Part shown: positions 43,216-52,185 of the stretch, piece after piece
Position numbering within the stretch: position 1 is the stretch's first letter
Layout of the letters: every line of letters starts with the position of its first letter
Assembly (NCBI RefSeq): GCF_001646665.1
Contig: NZ_LWBU01000091.1
Coordinates: 115,353-179,352, forward strand
Direction of reading: 5' to 3'
Source: Streptomyces noursei
GTDB taxonomy: Bacteria; Actinomycetota; Actinomycetes; Streptomycetales; Streptomycetaceae
DNA length: 64,000 bases
Notes under the pieces: model-generated
Database searches by the model: none
Told to the model about the DNA's origin: nothing
Seen by the model: only the letters and a program-made list of their open reading frames with translations
Translations under genes and position numbers: made by a program

Positions 43216-43321
43216 GCTGCCCCTCCTCGCGATGCCGTGGTGCGCTCCCTCGTGCGGTGCACTCCCCCTGTGGGTCTTCACCCTCGCACGCACCACTGAC
43301 AACGCCGCTCGGATCCCGCTC

Positions 43322-44563
43322 TCACGAGACCGGACGGGAATCGGCCCAGACCGACTCGAACTCCTCGCGGTAGGTCTCGAACAGGCCGTGGTCGCTCTCG
43401 GCTCCGGCCGTGACGACCGGCCGCCGGCCGCCGCGCAGCACGAGCACCGGCACCTCCATGCCCCTGGCGCGGCGCAGGTAGGACTGGACGACGCCCACCC
43501 CGTCGGGCCCGTCGCCGTCGACGAGGTACGCGGTGAAGCGCGGCGTCTCGTCGAAGACCTGGATCTGGAAGGCGCCCGGGTCGCGGAGCTTCGAGCGCAC
43601 GCGTCGCATGTGGAGGATGTTCATCTCCACCGAGCGGCTCAATTCGCCCTTTTTGATCCCTAGTTCCCTTTCGCGCCGTTTGACGGCGCTGCTCGCCGGG
43701 TTCAGGAACAGCAGGCGTATCCGGCACCCGGACTCGGCGAGCCGCACCAGCCGCCGTCCGGAGAAGTTCTGCACGAGCAGGTTCAGGCCTATGCCGATGG
43801 CGTCGAGGCGCCGCGCCCCGCCGAACAGGTCCTCGGCCGGCAGCTGCCGCTGCAGCCGCACCCGGTCGGGATGGACGGAGACGACATCGGCGTACCGGTC
43901 GCCGACGAGGTCCTCGACCGCGTCGACCGGCAGCCGGTGCGCCGACGGCACGCCCCCGCCGCCGCCGAGGATCTCCAGCAGCCGGGCGGAGGCCCGCTCG
44001 GACTGGTCCAGCACGGTGCGCGACAGCGCCCGGTTGCGCGAGACCACGTTCCTGGTGACCTCGAGCTCGTCCAGGGCCAGCTCGACCTCGCGCCGGTCGT
44101 CGAAGTAGGGCTCGAAGCAGGGCCAGTGCTGGACCATCAGCTCGCGCAGCTGGGGCAGCGTGAGGAAGCTGAGCACGTTGTCGTCGGCGGGGTCCAGGAG
44201 GTAGCCCTTGCGGCGCGAGACCTCGCGCACGGCGACGGCCCGCTGGACCCACTCCTGGCCCGCGGGCCCGGCCGCCGCCACCACCCAGTCGTCGCCGTGC
44301 ACCGGTTCGTAGACGGGCCGCAGGACGGCGGCGACCACGGCACGCAGTCGCTGTTCGACAAGATTCAGCCAGATATAGGCGCGGCCGGCACGCTGGGCGC
44401 GGGTCCGCACCTCGCTCCAGGCCTCCGCACCCCAGTCGAGTTCCGCACCGATCTCCATGGGCCGGGCGAGTGACACCGCGCCGGGCGGGACATCAGCGGG
44501 GTCAGTGGAGTCCCCCTCGTGACCTGAGTCACCTGGAGGCAGCTCCAGCCCTCCCGAGCTCAC
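43322..44563 (-). CDS. SAV2148-family HEPN-domain protein
   Basis: The 413-residue protein matches, from memory, the conserved Streptomyces family named after SAV2148: EIGAELDWGAEAWSEVRTRAQRAGRAYIWLNLVEQRLRAVV near residue 45, then a helical region with DDNVLSFLTLPQLRELMVQHWPCF resembling HEPN nuclease-associated folds, and a C-terminal half (SGCRIRLLFLNPASSAV...LRDPGAFQIQVFDETPRFTAYLV) reminiscent of phospholipase-D-like or TIR-like effector folds. No partner toxin or antitoxin is adjacent. GTG 44563 chosen; the frame is open upstream. Function unknown. Confidence 0.85.
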   Translation of the reverse strand: MSSGGLELPPGDSGHEGDSTDPADVPPGAVSLARPMEIGAELDWGAEAWSEVRTRAQRAGRAYIWLNLVEQRLRAVVAAVLRPVYEPVHGDDWVVAAAGPAGQEWVQRAVAVREVSRRKGYLLDPADDNVLSFLTLPQLRELMVQHWPCFEPYFDDRREVELALDELEVTRNVVSRNRALSRTVLDQSERASARLLEILGGGGGVPSAHRLPVDAVEDLVGDRYADVVSVHPDRVRLQRQLPAEDLFGGARRLDAIGIGLNLLVQNFSGRRLVRLAESGCRIRLLFLNPASSAVKRRERELGIKKGELSRSVEMNILHMRRVRSKLRDPGAFQIQVFDETPRFTAYLVDGDGPDGVGVVQSYLRRARGMEVPVLVLRGGRRPVVTAGAESDHGLFETYREEFESVWADSRPVS

Positions 44564-45042
44564 CCGCGCACCGCCTTCTGCTCCTGGACGCCCGTCTCCA
44601 ACGATCAAGGAAGGGTACTCCGCGAGCGGGAGGCGGTGCAGCCCGATCCCCAGGCTCCTTTCCCAACCCCCATGATTCGTGCGGCCGTTCCCGGCCACCG
44701 GCGGACCCGGAGTGAGCGGATTCATAGTGGTGGGGCGGACGCCCGCGCGGTCCGCCGCCCGCTCCCGGCCGCCCGCGCGGCGGCCCGGCGGGCCCGGCCC
44801 GGCGGGGGCGACGGGCCGGAACGCGAAGTTGACCCGGGCAACGGGACGACCGCCCCCACCACCCGATGGTGTGCTGATCGGACGAATCGGGACCAGGGAG
44901 CGATTTCCGGCCAGTGCGCTCCCCGTGCCACCCGGTCACCCGGTAGGACCGGCCGAAGTCCTAGGAGCTCGGACCACTTTCGGGGAGGATTCTGGCTCAA
45001 GTGACCCCCATCAGCCGGATCAGAAGTGGAAGAGTCTTATCT
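44564..45042. other. 479-base divergent promoter region
   Basis: The region lies between the starts of the HEPN gene and glgX. It is GC-rich at both sides with a more mixed centre (44860-45000). A TTGACC hexamer at about 44828 has no matching -10 element. TCCTAGGA near 44960 is a small palindrome. No gene is supported here, although the HEPN frame stays open to about 44725. Confidence 0.5.
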
Positions 45043-47166
45043 ATGCAGGTCTGGCCGGGACAGGCGTATCCCCTCGGCGCCACGTACGACGGCGCCGGAA
45101 CCAACTTCGCGGTCTTCTCGGAGGCCGCCGACAGAATCGAGCTGTGTCTGCTCCACGACGACGGCTCGGAGACCGCGGTGGAGCTGCGCGAGACCGACGC
45201 GTTCGTCCGGCACGCGTACCTGCCCGGCGTGATGCCGGGCCAGCGGTACGGGTTCCGGGTCCACGGGCCGTACGCGCCGGAGCAGGGACAGCGCTGCAAC
45301 TCCGCGAAGCTGCTGCTCGATCCGTACGCGCGGGCGGTCGCCGGCGCCGTGGACTGGGGCGAGGCGGTGTACGGCTACCACTTCGGCAGGCCGGACTCCC
45401 GCAACGACCTCGACTCGGCGCCGCACATGATGACCTCCGTCGTCGTCAACCCGTACTTCGACTGGGGTGACGACCGGCCGCCGCGCACCGACTACCACCG
45501 GACGGTGATCTACGAGGCGCACGTGAAGGGCCTGACGATGCTCCATCCGGCGCTGCCGGAGGAGTTGCGCGGTACGTACGCGGGCCTCGCCCACCCGGCC
45601 GTGATCGAGCACCTGACCGAACTGGGGGTCACGGCGCTCGAATTGATGCCCGTGCACCAGTTCGTCAACGACCACCGGCTCGTGGACGCCGGCATGTCCA
45701 ACTACTGGGGCTACAACACCATCGGCTTCTTCGCCCCGCACAACGCGTACGCCTCCTGGGGCGACCGCGGCCAGCAGGTGCTGGAGTTCAAGTCCGCGGT
45801 GCGGGCGCTGCACCAGGCGGGCATCGAGGTCATCCTGGACGTGGTGTACAACCACACGGCCGAGGGCAACCACCTGGGCCCGACGCTCTCCTTCCGCGGC
45901 CTGGACAACCCCTCGTACTACCGGCTCGTCGAGGACAACCCCCGGTACTACATGGACACCACCGGCACCGGGAACTCGCTCCTGATGCGCTCGCCGCACG
46001 TGCTCCAGCTGATCATGGACTCGCTGCGCTACTGGGTGACGGAGATGCATGTCGACGGGTTCCGCTTCGACCTGGCGGCCACGCTGGCGCGCCAGTTCCA
46101 CGAGGTGGACCGGCTGTCGTCGTTCTTCGACCTGGTCCAGCAGGACCCGGTGGTCAGCCAGGTCAAGCTGATCGCCGAGCCGTGGGACGTCGGCGAGGGC
46201 GGGTACCAGGTGGGCAACTTCCCGCCGCTGTGGACCGAATGGAACGGCAAGTACCGCGACACGGTCCGGGACCTGTGGCGGGGCGAGCCGCGCACGCTCG
46301 CCGAGTTCGCCTCCCGGCTGACCGGTTCGTCCGACCTCTACCAGGACGACGGCCGGCGCCCGCTCGCCTCCGTCAACTTCGTCACCTGCCACGACGGGTT
46401 CACGCTGCGCGACCTGGTCTCGTACAACGACAAGCACAACGACGCGAACGGCGAGGGCAACCGGGACGGCGAGAGCCACAACCGCTCCTGGAACTGCGGC
46501 GCGGAGGGCGACACCGACGACGAGCCGATCGCGGAGCTGCGGCTGCGCCAGATGCGCAACTTCATCGCCACGCTGATGCTGTCGCAGGGCGTGCCGATGC
46601 TCAGCCACGGCGACGAGTTCGGGCGCACCCAGGGCGGCAACAACAACGCGTACTGCCAGGACAACGAGGTCGCCTGGGTGCGCTGGCCGGACGAGGACTC
46701 GGAGGAGGCCCGGTCACTGCTGGAGTTCACCCGTTCGATGGTGTGGCTCCGGCGCGACCACCCGGTCTTCCGCCGGCGGCGCTTCTTCCACGGGCGGCCG
46801 GTGGAGGGGACGCACGACGAGTTGTCGGACATCAACTGGTTCACCCCCGAGGGTGAGGAGATGACCGCTCGGGACTGGCAGGCGGCGCACGCCAAGGCCC
46901 TGTCCGTGTTCCTGAACGGCAGCGCGATCTCCGAACCGGGGCCGCGCGGGGAGCGGATCGGGGACGACTCGTTCCTGCTGATGTTCAACGCCAGCGCGGA
47001 GGACCTGGAGTTCGTGGTGCCGGTCAACCACGGCCGTCAGTGGCAGGTGGTCGTGGACACGGCCGTCCCCGGGGGCGTGGAGCCGGGGCAGGGCGCGAAG
47101 GTCGCCGCGGGCGACCGGCTGACCCTGATCGGCCGCAGCCTGACGGTGCTGCGCCGCCCCGCGTGA
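45043..47166 (+). CDS. glgX: Glycogen debranching enzyme GlgX/TreX
   Basis: The 707-residue protein has an N-terminal CBM48 domain (VWPGQAYPLGATYDGAGTNFAVFSEAA) and a GH13 isoamylase-type catalytic domain with nucleophile Asp in DGFRFDLA, acid Glu in LIAEPWD and the third Asp in VTCHDGFTLRDL. It hydrolyses alpha-1,6 links in glycogen-derived branches and, with TreY and TreZ nearby, supplies linear malto-oligosaccharides for trehalose. ATG 45043 is used; GTG 45001 with GGGGAGG upstream would add 14 residues and is a real alternative. Confidence 0.95.
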   Translation: MQVWPGQAYPLGATYDGAGTNFAVFSEAADRIELCLLHDDGSETAVELRETDAFVRHAYLPGVMPGQRYGFRVHGPYAPEQGQRCNSAKLLLDPYARAVAGAVDWGEAVYGYHFGRPDSRNDLDSAPHMMTSVVVNPYFDWGDDRPPRTDYHRTVIYEAHVKGLTMLHPALPEELRGTYAGLAHPAVIEHLTELGVTALELMPVHQFVNDHRLVDAGMSNYWGYNTIGFFAPHNAYASWGDRGQQVLEFKSAVRALHQAGIEVILDVVYNHTAEGNHLGPTLSFRGLDNPSYYRLVEDNPRYYMDTTGTGNSLLMRSPHVLQLIMDSLRYWVTEMHVDGFRFDLAATLARQFHEVDRLSSFFDLVQQDPVVSQVKLIAEPWDVGEGGYQVGNFPPLWTEWNGKYRDTVRDLWRGEPRTLAEFASRLTGSSDLYQDDGRRPLASVNFVTCHDGFTLRDLVSYNDKHNDANGEGNRDGESHNRSWNCGAEGDTDDEPIAELRLRQMRNFIATLMLSQGVPMLSHGDEFGRTQGGNNNAYCQDNEVAWVRWPDEDSEEARSLLEFTRSMVWLRRDHPVFRRRRFFHGRPVEGTHDELSDINWFTPEGEEMTARDWQAAHAKALSVFLNGSAISEPGPRGERIGDDSFLLMFNASAEDLEFVVPVNHGRQWQVVVDTAVPGGVEPGQGAKVAAGDRLTLIGRSLTVLRRPA

Positions 47167-47245
47167 CGCTCCCCCGGCCGCGGCGGGCGACCGCGGCGGC
47201 CCCGGGGCGGCAGGGGTGCGGCGGCGGTGCCGCGGCCGCCCCCGG

Positions 47246-47458
47246 CTACCGCCCGGCGTCCTCGGCCAGGGTGTGGGCCACCAGGGCGTTGGCGTGGCCG
47301 TGCCCGAGGCCGTGCTCCGTCTTGAGCCAGGCGACCAGCTCCATGTGGCGGGTCGCGGGAGCGGAGCGGATGAGGTCCTTCCACTCCGCGATCGGGCGGC
47401 CGTACGTCCTCTCGATCGAGGGGAAGTAGCTCGCGGGGCCCTTCACGGGTTCGCTCAT
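47246..47458 (-). CDS. DUF4287 small protein
   Basis: The 70-residue protein fits DUF4287 throughout: SYFPSIERTYGRPIAEWKDLIRS and HMELVAWLKTEHGLGHGHANALVAH. The family often sits near or fused to DUF5655 and may bind DNA or help other enzymes; function unproven. It starts 7 bases after the hydrolase stop and is certainly in the same transcript. Confidence 0.88.
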   Translation of the reverse strand: MSEPVKGPASYFPSIERTYGRPIAEWKDLIRSAPATRHMELVAWLKTEHGLGHGHANALVAHTLAEDAGR

Positions 47459-47465
47459 GCGGTCA

Positions 47466-48260
47466 TCACTCTCCGGCGAAGAAGTCGGTCAGGACGGGGG
47501 CGAGGAGGCCGGGGTCGATGTCGTGCCCCTGGCCGGGGAAGGTGCGCAGGGTGAAGTTGCCTCCCAGCTCCGCCAGTTCGCGCGCGCCGGTGAGCATGTG
47601 CGGATCGCCGGCGTCCCCGCTGCCGACGAGGACGGGGACCGTCACGGACCGCCACCGGTCGGCGGGCAGCGGGCGGCCGGACATGGTGTCGCCCATGACG
47701 CGGCCGTCGTACGGCAGGGTCCGGGCGGTGGCCTCCATCCCGGCCCAGAAGGGCGCCTGCCGCATCCCGGCGACGGCCTCGGCGGGCATGCCCACGGCGG
47801 CGGTCAGGAAGTAGGCCACGGCGTCGCCGTACGCCCCGCGCTCCACCAGGCCCTCCAGGTGGGGCACGTAGTCGGCGGGCAGCGGCGGACGGCTGTCGTC
47901 CGTGATGAACGGGGGCTCGTAGAGGGCGAGCCGGCCGATCGCGCTGCCCCCGGCCGCGGCGTGGAGCGCCAGCACGGCGCCGGAGGACATGCCGAAGACC
48001 CTCGCGGTGCCGCCGGCGGCGGCGATCACCGCGTCCAGGTCCTCGATCTCGCGGCGCACCTCGTACACGGGGGCGTCACCGCTGTCGCCGCGCCCCCGGC
48101 GGTCGTAGGTGACCACGGTGAAGTGCTCCGCCAGCCGTTCGGCGAGGGGGGCGGAGTCGTGGCGGGTCATGAAGGCGCCGCCCACGAGCACCACCACCGG
48201 ACCCGAGCCCCGCCGTTCGTGGGCGATGGCCGTGCCGTCGGCGGAGAACACCTGGTCCAT
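47466..48260 (-). CDS. Alpha/beta hydrolase
   Basis: The 264-residue protein has a standard alpha/beta-hydrolase fold with oxyanion loop VVLVGGAFMT, YDRRGRGDSGD, nucleophile elbow GMSSGA (Ser near 95) and catalytic His in FPGQGHDID. Typical hydrolase length. It is divergent from a TetR gene across a 137-base region containing a perfect 20-bp palindrome, so it is very probably repressed by that regulator and induced by its ligand. It heads a two-gene unit with the DUF4287 protein. Confidence 0.92.
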   Translation of the reverse strand: MDQVFSADGTAIAHERRGSGPVVVLVGGAFMTRHDSAPLAERLAEHFTVVTYDRRGRGDSGDAPVYEVRREIEDLDAVIAAAGGTARVFGMSSGAVLALHAAAGGSAIGRLALYEPPFITDDSRPPLPADYVPHLEGLVERGAYGDAVAYFLTAAVGMPAEAVAGMRQAPFWAGMEATARTLPYDGRVMGDTMSGRPLPADRWRSVTVPVLVGSGDAGDPHMLTGARELAELGGNFTLRTFPGQGHDIDPGLLAPVLTDFFAGE

Positions 48261-48323
48261 GCGGACCCCTCCTCAGATGCGCGGCACGAGCCGGTTGCCC
48301 GTCCGCTGCGGAACTGGACGGTA

Positions 48324-48343
48324 CAGTACTCGTACGAGTACTG
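48324..48343. promoter_or_regulatory. 20-bp perfect palindrome, TetR operator
   Basis: CAGTACTCGTACGAGTACTG reads the same on both strands. It lies 64 bases before the hydrolase start and 55 before the TetR start. A further CCAGTACT half-site follows at 48350-48357. Position, symmetry and length make it the best operator candidate for the TetR protein encoded to the right. Confidence 0.85.
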
Positions 48344-48397
48344 GTCAGTCCAGTACTCTTCTGGCGCGGGGACGGACGACGGGTCGAGGAGCCGACG

Positions 48398-49006
48398 ATG
48401 GACAACCGTTCGGAACGAAAGCACCAGGCGATCCTGGACGCCGCGACCACGGTGTTCCTGAACAAGGGGTACTCGGGGACGAGCATGGACGACATCGCGC
48501 GGCTGGCCGCGGTGTCCAAGCAGACGGTCTACAAGCACTTCGCCGACAAGGAGAAGCTGTTCACGGAGATCGTCATGGCCACCACCGACCGCATCGACGG
48601 CGTGATCGACCTGGTCGCCGACATCCCCGCCGACGCCGAGCACCTGGAGGAGAACCTGACCCGCCTCGCCCGCGGGTTCCTGACGACCCTCACCCGCCCC
48701 GACGTCCTCCGGCTGCGGCGCCTGGTCATCGCCAACGCCGAGGCCTTCCCCGAACTGGGCGCCGCCTGGTACGAACAGGGCTTCGAGCGCGTCCTGGCCA
48801 CCCTCGCGGCGACCTTCCGGCGCCTGACCGACCGGGGACTGCTCCACGCCGAGGACCCGCTCCTCGCCGCCCACCACTTCGCCGGGCTGCTGCTCTGGAT
48901 CCCGGTGAACCGGGCCATGTTCCACGGCGGCCCCCAGCACTCCGAGGACGACCTCGACGCGTACGCGGCCGGCGGCGTCCGCGCCTTCCTCGCCGCCCAC
49001 GGCTGA
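48398..49006 (+). CDS. TetR/AcrR-family regulator
   Basis: The 202-residue protein has an AcrR-like N-terminal helix-turn-helix (about 8-55: RKHQAILDAATTVFLNKGYSGTSMDDIARLAAVSKQTVYKHFADKEKLF) and a C-terminal TetR_C domain with LARGFLTTLTRPDVLRLRRLVIANAEAFPELG. GAGGAG lies 6-9 bases before ATG 48398. It likely controls itself and the divergent hydrolase-DUF4287 operon through the 20-bp palindrome. Ligand unknown. Confidence 0.93.
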   Translation: MDNRSERKHQAILDAATTVFLNKGYSGTSMDDIARLAAVSKQTVYKHFADKEKLFTEIVMATTDRIDGVIDLVADIPADAEHLEENLTRLARGFLTTLTRPDVLRLRRLVIANAEAFPELGAAWYEQGFERVLATLAATFRRLTDRGLLHAEDPLLAAHHFAGLLLWIPVNRAMFHGGPQHSEDDLDAYAAGGVRAFLAAHG

Positions 49007-49104
49007 CCGGCCCGCCGGCGGCCGGGCCGGGGCGGACGTGGCGTCGGGCGTAAATCGCCTCACCCCATGACACAGAAGCCGCCCAACCGGGTACGTACGT
49101 TCGC

Positions 49105-51441
49105 ATGACGCCCAACTCGACCTATCGGCTCCAGATCCAGCCGGACTTCCCCTTCTCGGAGGCCGGGGACGCGGTGCCGTACCTCGCCTCGCTCGGGGTC
49201 TCGCACCTGCATCTGTCGCCGGTGCTGGAGGCGGTCCCCGGCTCCACGCACGGGTACGACGTCACCGACCACGGACGGGTGCGCGAGGAGCTCGGCGGCG
49301 AGGCCGGCCTGCGAGACCTCGCGCGCACCGCCCGGGCCCACGGCATGGGGCTGGTGGTCGACCTGGTGCCCAACCACATGGCGGCGGCTCCGCGCCACAA
49401 CCGGGCCCTGTGGGAGGTGCTGCGCGAGGGCCCCTCGTCCCCGTACGCCCGCTGGTTCGACATCGACTGGGCGGCCGGCGGCGGAAAGCTGCTGCTGCCG
49501 GTCCTGCCCGGCCGGCTCGGCGACGAGCTGGCCGCGATGCGCGTGGAGGGCGGGACGCTGCGCCACGGCGAGCAGGAGTTCCCGCTGCGGCCCGGTACGG
49601 AGGACCTCCCCCTGCCGGAGCTGCTGGACGCCCAGTGGTACCGGCCGGCGTGGTGGCGCCTGGCCCGTACGGAACTGAACTACCGCAGGTTCTTCACCAT
49701 CTCGGACCTCATCGCGGTACGGGTCGAGGACGAGGAGGTCTTCGAGGCGACCCACGCCAAGATCGTGGAGCTGGTGCGGGACGGGGTGGTCCAGGGCCTG
49801 CGGATCGACCACCCGGACGGGCTCGCCGACCCCGAGGCGTACCTGCGCCGGCTGCGCCGGGCCACGGGCGAGGACTGCTGGATCGTGGTCGAGAAGATCC
49901 TCACCGGCGAGGAACGGCTGCCCGCCCGGTGGCCGGTCGCGGGGACGACCGGCTACGACGCCCTGCGGCACGTCGACGGGCTCTTCGTGGACGGGACCGG
50001 CGCGGCGGAACTGGCCGACGCCTACCGGCGGTTCGCCGGCCCGGCCGGGGACCGGGGCGGCCACTGGGAGGCGACGGCGCGGCGCGCCGCGTACAAGGTG
50101 GTGACGCACCAGCTGGCCTCGGAGGTGGCGTACCTGACCAGGACGGCGGAGGCCGTGTGCGCCGCCGACCCGGCGCTGCGCGACCACGCGCCCTGGGCGC
50201 TGCGGGCGGCGGTCCGGGAGCTGCTGATCCGCGTGCCGGTCTACCGCCCGTACGGGCCCGGCGCGGAGGACGTCCTGACGGAGGAGGCGGCCGAGGAGGC
50301 CAGGGCCACGTTCGTCGTCCCGGAGGAGGCGGCGGCCGTCGACGTGGTGCGGGACCTGGCCCTGGGCCGGCTCGGGGACGGGCCGGAGCAGCGGGCGTTC
50401 CTGACGCGGTTCGCGCAGACCTCGTCGGCGCTGCGGGCTAAGTCCGTGGAGGACACGGCGTTCTACCGGTACACCCCGCTGGTGTCGGCGAACGAGGTGG
50501 GCGGGGAGCCCGGCAGGCCGGCGGTGGGCCCGGAGGAGTTCCACGCCTACTGCGCGCGGCTGGCCCGCGACTGGCCGGCCACGGGCACGGTGCTGTCGAC
50601 GCACGACACCAAGCGCAGCGCGGACGTACGGGCCAGGATCGCGGTCCTGTCCGAGTGCCCGCAGCGGTGGGCCAAGCTCCTGGACGACGTGGCCCGGACG
50701 CCCGCGCCGGACGGCCAGGTGGCGTGGACGGCGTGGCAGACGGCGGTGGGCTTCGGCTACCCGTTCGGGGACCGGCTGGCGCCGGCGCTGCTGAAGGCGG
50801 TGCGGGAGGCGGGGCTGCGCACCAGCTGGACCGAGCCGGACCCGGCGTACGAGCAGGCGGTGCTGGACTTCGTGGACGCGGGCCCCGCCGGGCCGGGTCT
50901 CTACACGGTGTCCCTCCTGGCCCGCGAGCTGGATCCGTACGTGCGGGCCAACGTGCTCGGTGCGGCGCTGCTGCACCTGACCATGCCGGGCGTCCCGGAC
51001 CTGTACCAGGAGACGGAGCGGGTGTATCTGGCGCTGGTGGACCCGGACAACCGGCGGCCCTTCCGGGAGGGGCCCCCGGACGAGAAGACCGCCGTCACGC
51101 GCGCGGCGCTGCGCCTGCGGCAGCGGTACCCGGACGTGTTCGGCCCGTCGGGGACGTACGAGCCGCTGGTGGCGGACGGCCCGGCCGCCGGGCACTGCGT
51201 GGCGTTCTGCCGCGCGGGCGGGACGGTCACGGCGGTCACGCGGCTGTCGATGCGGCTCGCGGAGAGCGGCGGCTGGGGCGACACCTCGCTGACGCTGCCG
51301 GACGGGCGGTGGTTCGACGCCCTGGAGGCGGGGCGCGAGTTCGAGGGCGGGGAGGCGGTGGCACTGGCCGACCTGTTCGCGACGCGGCCGGTGGCCCTCC
51401 TCAGCCGCCGCCCCGTGCCGGAGGCGGACGCGGCCGGGTGA
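49105..51441 (+). CDS. treY: Maltooligosyl trehalose synthase
   Basis: The 778-residue protein has the GH13 TreY signatures: STYRLQIQPDFPFSEAGDAVPYLASLGVSHLHLSPV at the N-terminus, GYDVTDHGRVREELGG, VVDLVPNHM, the nucleophile region GLRIDHPDGLADPEAYL, VEKILTGEE and the late THDTKRSADVRAR. It isomerises the reducing end of malto-oligosaccharides to a trehalosyl unit. Full length for the family. A candidate partner, TreZ, is two genes downstream, with a DUF1707-FHA gene on the other strand between them. Confidence 0.96.
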   Translation: MTPNSTYRLQIQPDFPFSEAGDAVPYLASLGVSHLHLSPVLEAVPGSTHGYDVTDHGRVREELGGEAGLRDLARTARAHGMGLVVDLVPNHMAAAPRHNRALWEVLREGPSSPYARWFDIDWAAGGGKLLLPVLPGRLGDELAAMRVEGGTLRHGEQEFPLRPGTEDLPLPELLDAQWYRPAWWRLARTELNYRRFFTISDLIAVRVEDEEVFEATHAKIVELVRDGVVQGLRIDHPDGLADPEAYLRRLRRATGEDCWIVVEKILTGEERLPARWPVAGTTGYDALRHVDGLFVDGTGAAELADAYRRFAGPAGDRGGHWEATARRAAYKVVTHQLASEVAYLTRTAEAVCAADPALRDHAPWALRAAVRELLIRVPVYRPYGPGAEDVLTEEAAEEARATFVVPEEAAAVDVVRDLALGRLGDGPEQRAFLTRFAQTSSALRAKSVEDTAFYRYTPLVSANEVGGEPGRPAVGPEEFHAYCARLARDWPATGTVLSTHDTKRSADVRARIAVLSECPQRWAKLLDDVARTPAPDGQVAWTAWQTAVGFGYPFGDRLAPALLKAVREAGLRTSWTEPDPAYEQAVLDFVDAGPAGPGLYTVSLLARELDPYVRANVLGAALLHLTMPGVPDLYQETERVYLALVDPDNRRPFREGPPDEKTAVTRAALRLRQRYPDVFGPSGTYEPLVADGPAAGHCVAFCRAGGTVTAVTRLSMRLAESGGWGDTSLTLPDGRWFDALEAGREFEGGEAVALADLFATRPVALLSRRPVPEADAAG

Positions 51442-51442
51442 G

Positions 51443-51991
51443 TCAGCGGCCCGAGAGCCGGAAGCTCATCCGGCCGAAGGCCACCATGTCACCGGCCTGG
51501 ACGACGACCGGGCCGGTGACCCGCTGCCCGTTGACGGCGGTGCCGTTGGTGGACCCGAGGTCGCGCAGCACCCACAGCCCGTCCTGGAGGGCGAGTTCGG
51601 CGTGCAGCCGGGAGACCGTCTCGTGACTGAGCCGCAGTCCGTTGGCCGGGTCCCGCCCTATGCGCAGCGGGTACGGTCCGGGCTCGGGGAGCAGCAGCTT
51701 CGGCAGCCGCTCCGCCTGCCACGCCCGGCGCAGCCGGACGTTGAAGGCGGACATCTTTTCGACCGCGCCGAACAGCCGCTTCGACCAACGCCCTTCGGTG
51801 CGCAGGTCGGCGGTGAGCGCCGCCAGCTCGTCGGGGCGGCGGGCGACCAGGGCCAGTTCCATGCGCCGGAGGAACGTGTCGTGCGACAGCTTGCCCTGCG
51901 CGGCGCCTTCCCTCAGCAGCCCCAGCGCACGGTCCCGTTCGGCGTCGGAGAGCCGGGCGGGATACGTGTGGGGCTCGAAAGCGGACGTCAC
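51443..51991 (-). CDS. DUF1707 + FHA domain protein
   Basis: The 182-residue protein joins a DUF1707 segment (about 10-65: ARLSDAERDRALGLLREGAAQGKLSHDTFLRRMELALVARRPDELAALTADL) to a C-terminal FHA domain (about 105-180: LRIGRDPANGLRLSHETVSRLHAELAL...LGSTNGTAVNGQRV), which binds phosphothreonine peptides. It is a likely readout of Ser/Thr kinase signalling. It is convergent with treY (1-base gap) and divergent from treZ. Confidence 0.92.
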   Translation of the reverse strand: MTSAFEPHTYPARLSDAERDRALGLLREGAAQGKLSHDTFLRRMELALVARRPDELAALTADLRTEGRWSKRLFGAVEKMSAFNVRLRRAWQAERLPKLLLPEPGPYPLRIGRDPANGLRLSHETVSRLHAELALQDGLWVLRDLGSTNGTAVNGQRVTGPVVVQAGDMVAFGRMSFRLSGR

Positions 51992-52030
51992 AGACGTGAT
52001 TGTCGGCCGGGGCGGGGCGGAGTGTCCAGA

Positions 52031-52071
52031 CGGACCCCGTTGTCGGACCCCGTTGGTACGGTCTTGGTACG
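52031..52071. repeat. Direct repeats in the treZ upstream region
   Basis: CGGACCCCGTTG occurs at 52031-52042 and 52044-52055 with a 13-base period, followed by two GGTACG copies (52055-52060 and 52066-52071). They lie between the divergent FHA and treZ genes and may be regulator half-sites. Confidence 0.5.
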
Positions 52072-52185
52072 TGATCAGCGGGGGCTTCGCGCGGGGGGAC
52101 GCTCGCGTTCCGTTCGGCCAAGTGCCGTGCTTCCCGATCTCGATCTTGCCAGGATTGGGGCGTTACGACGACGAGGGGATCACCA

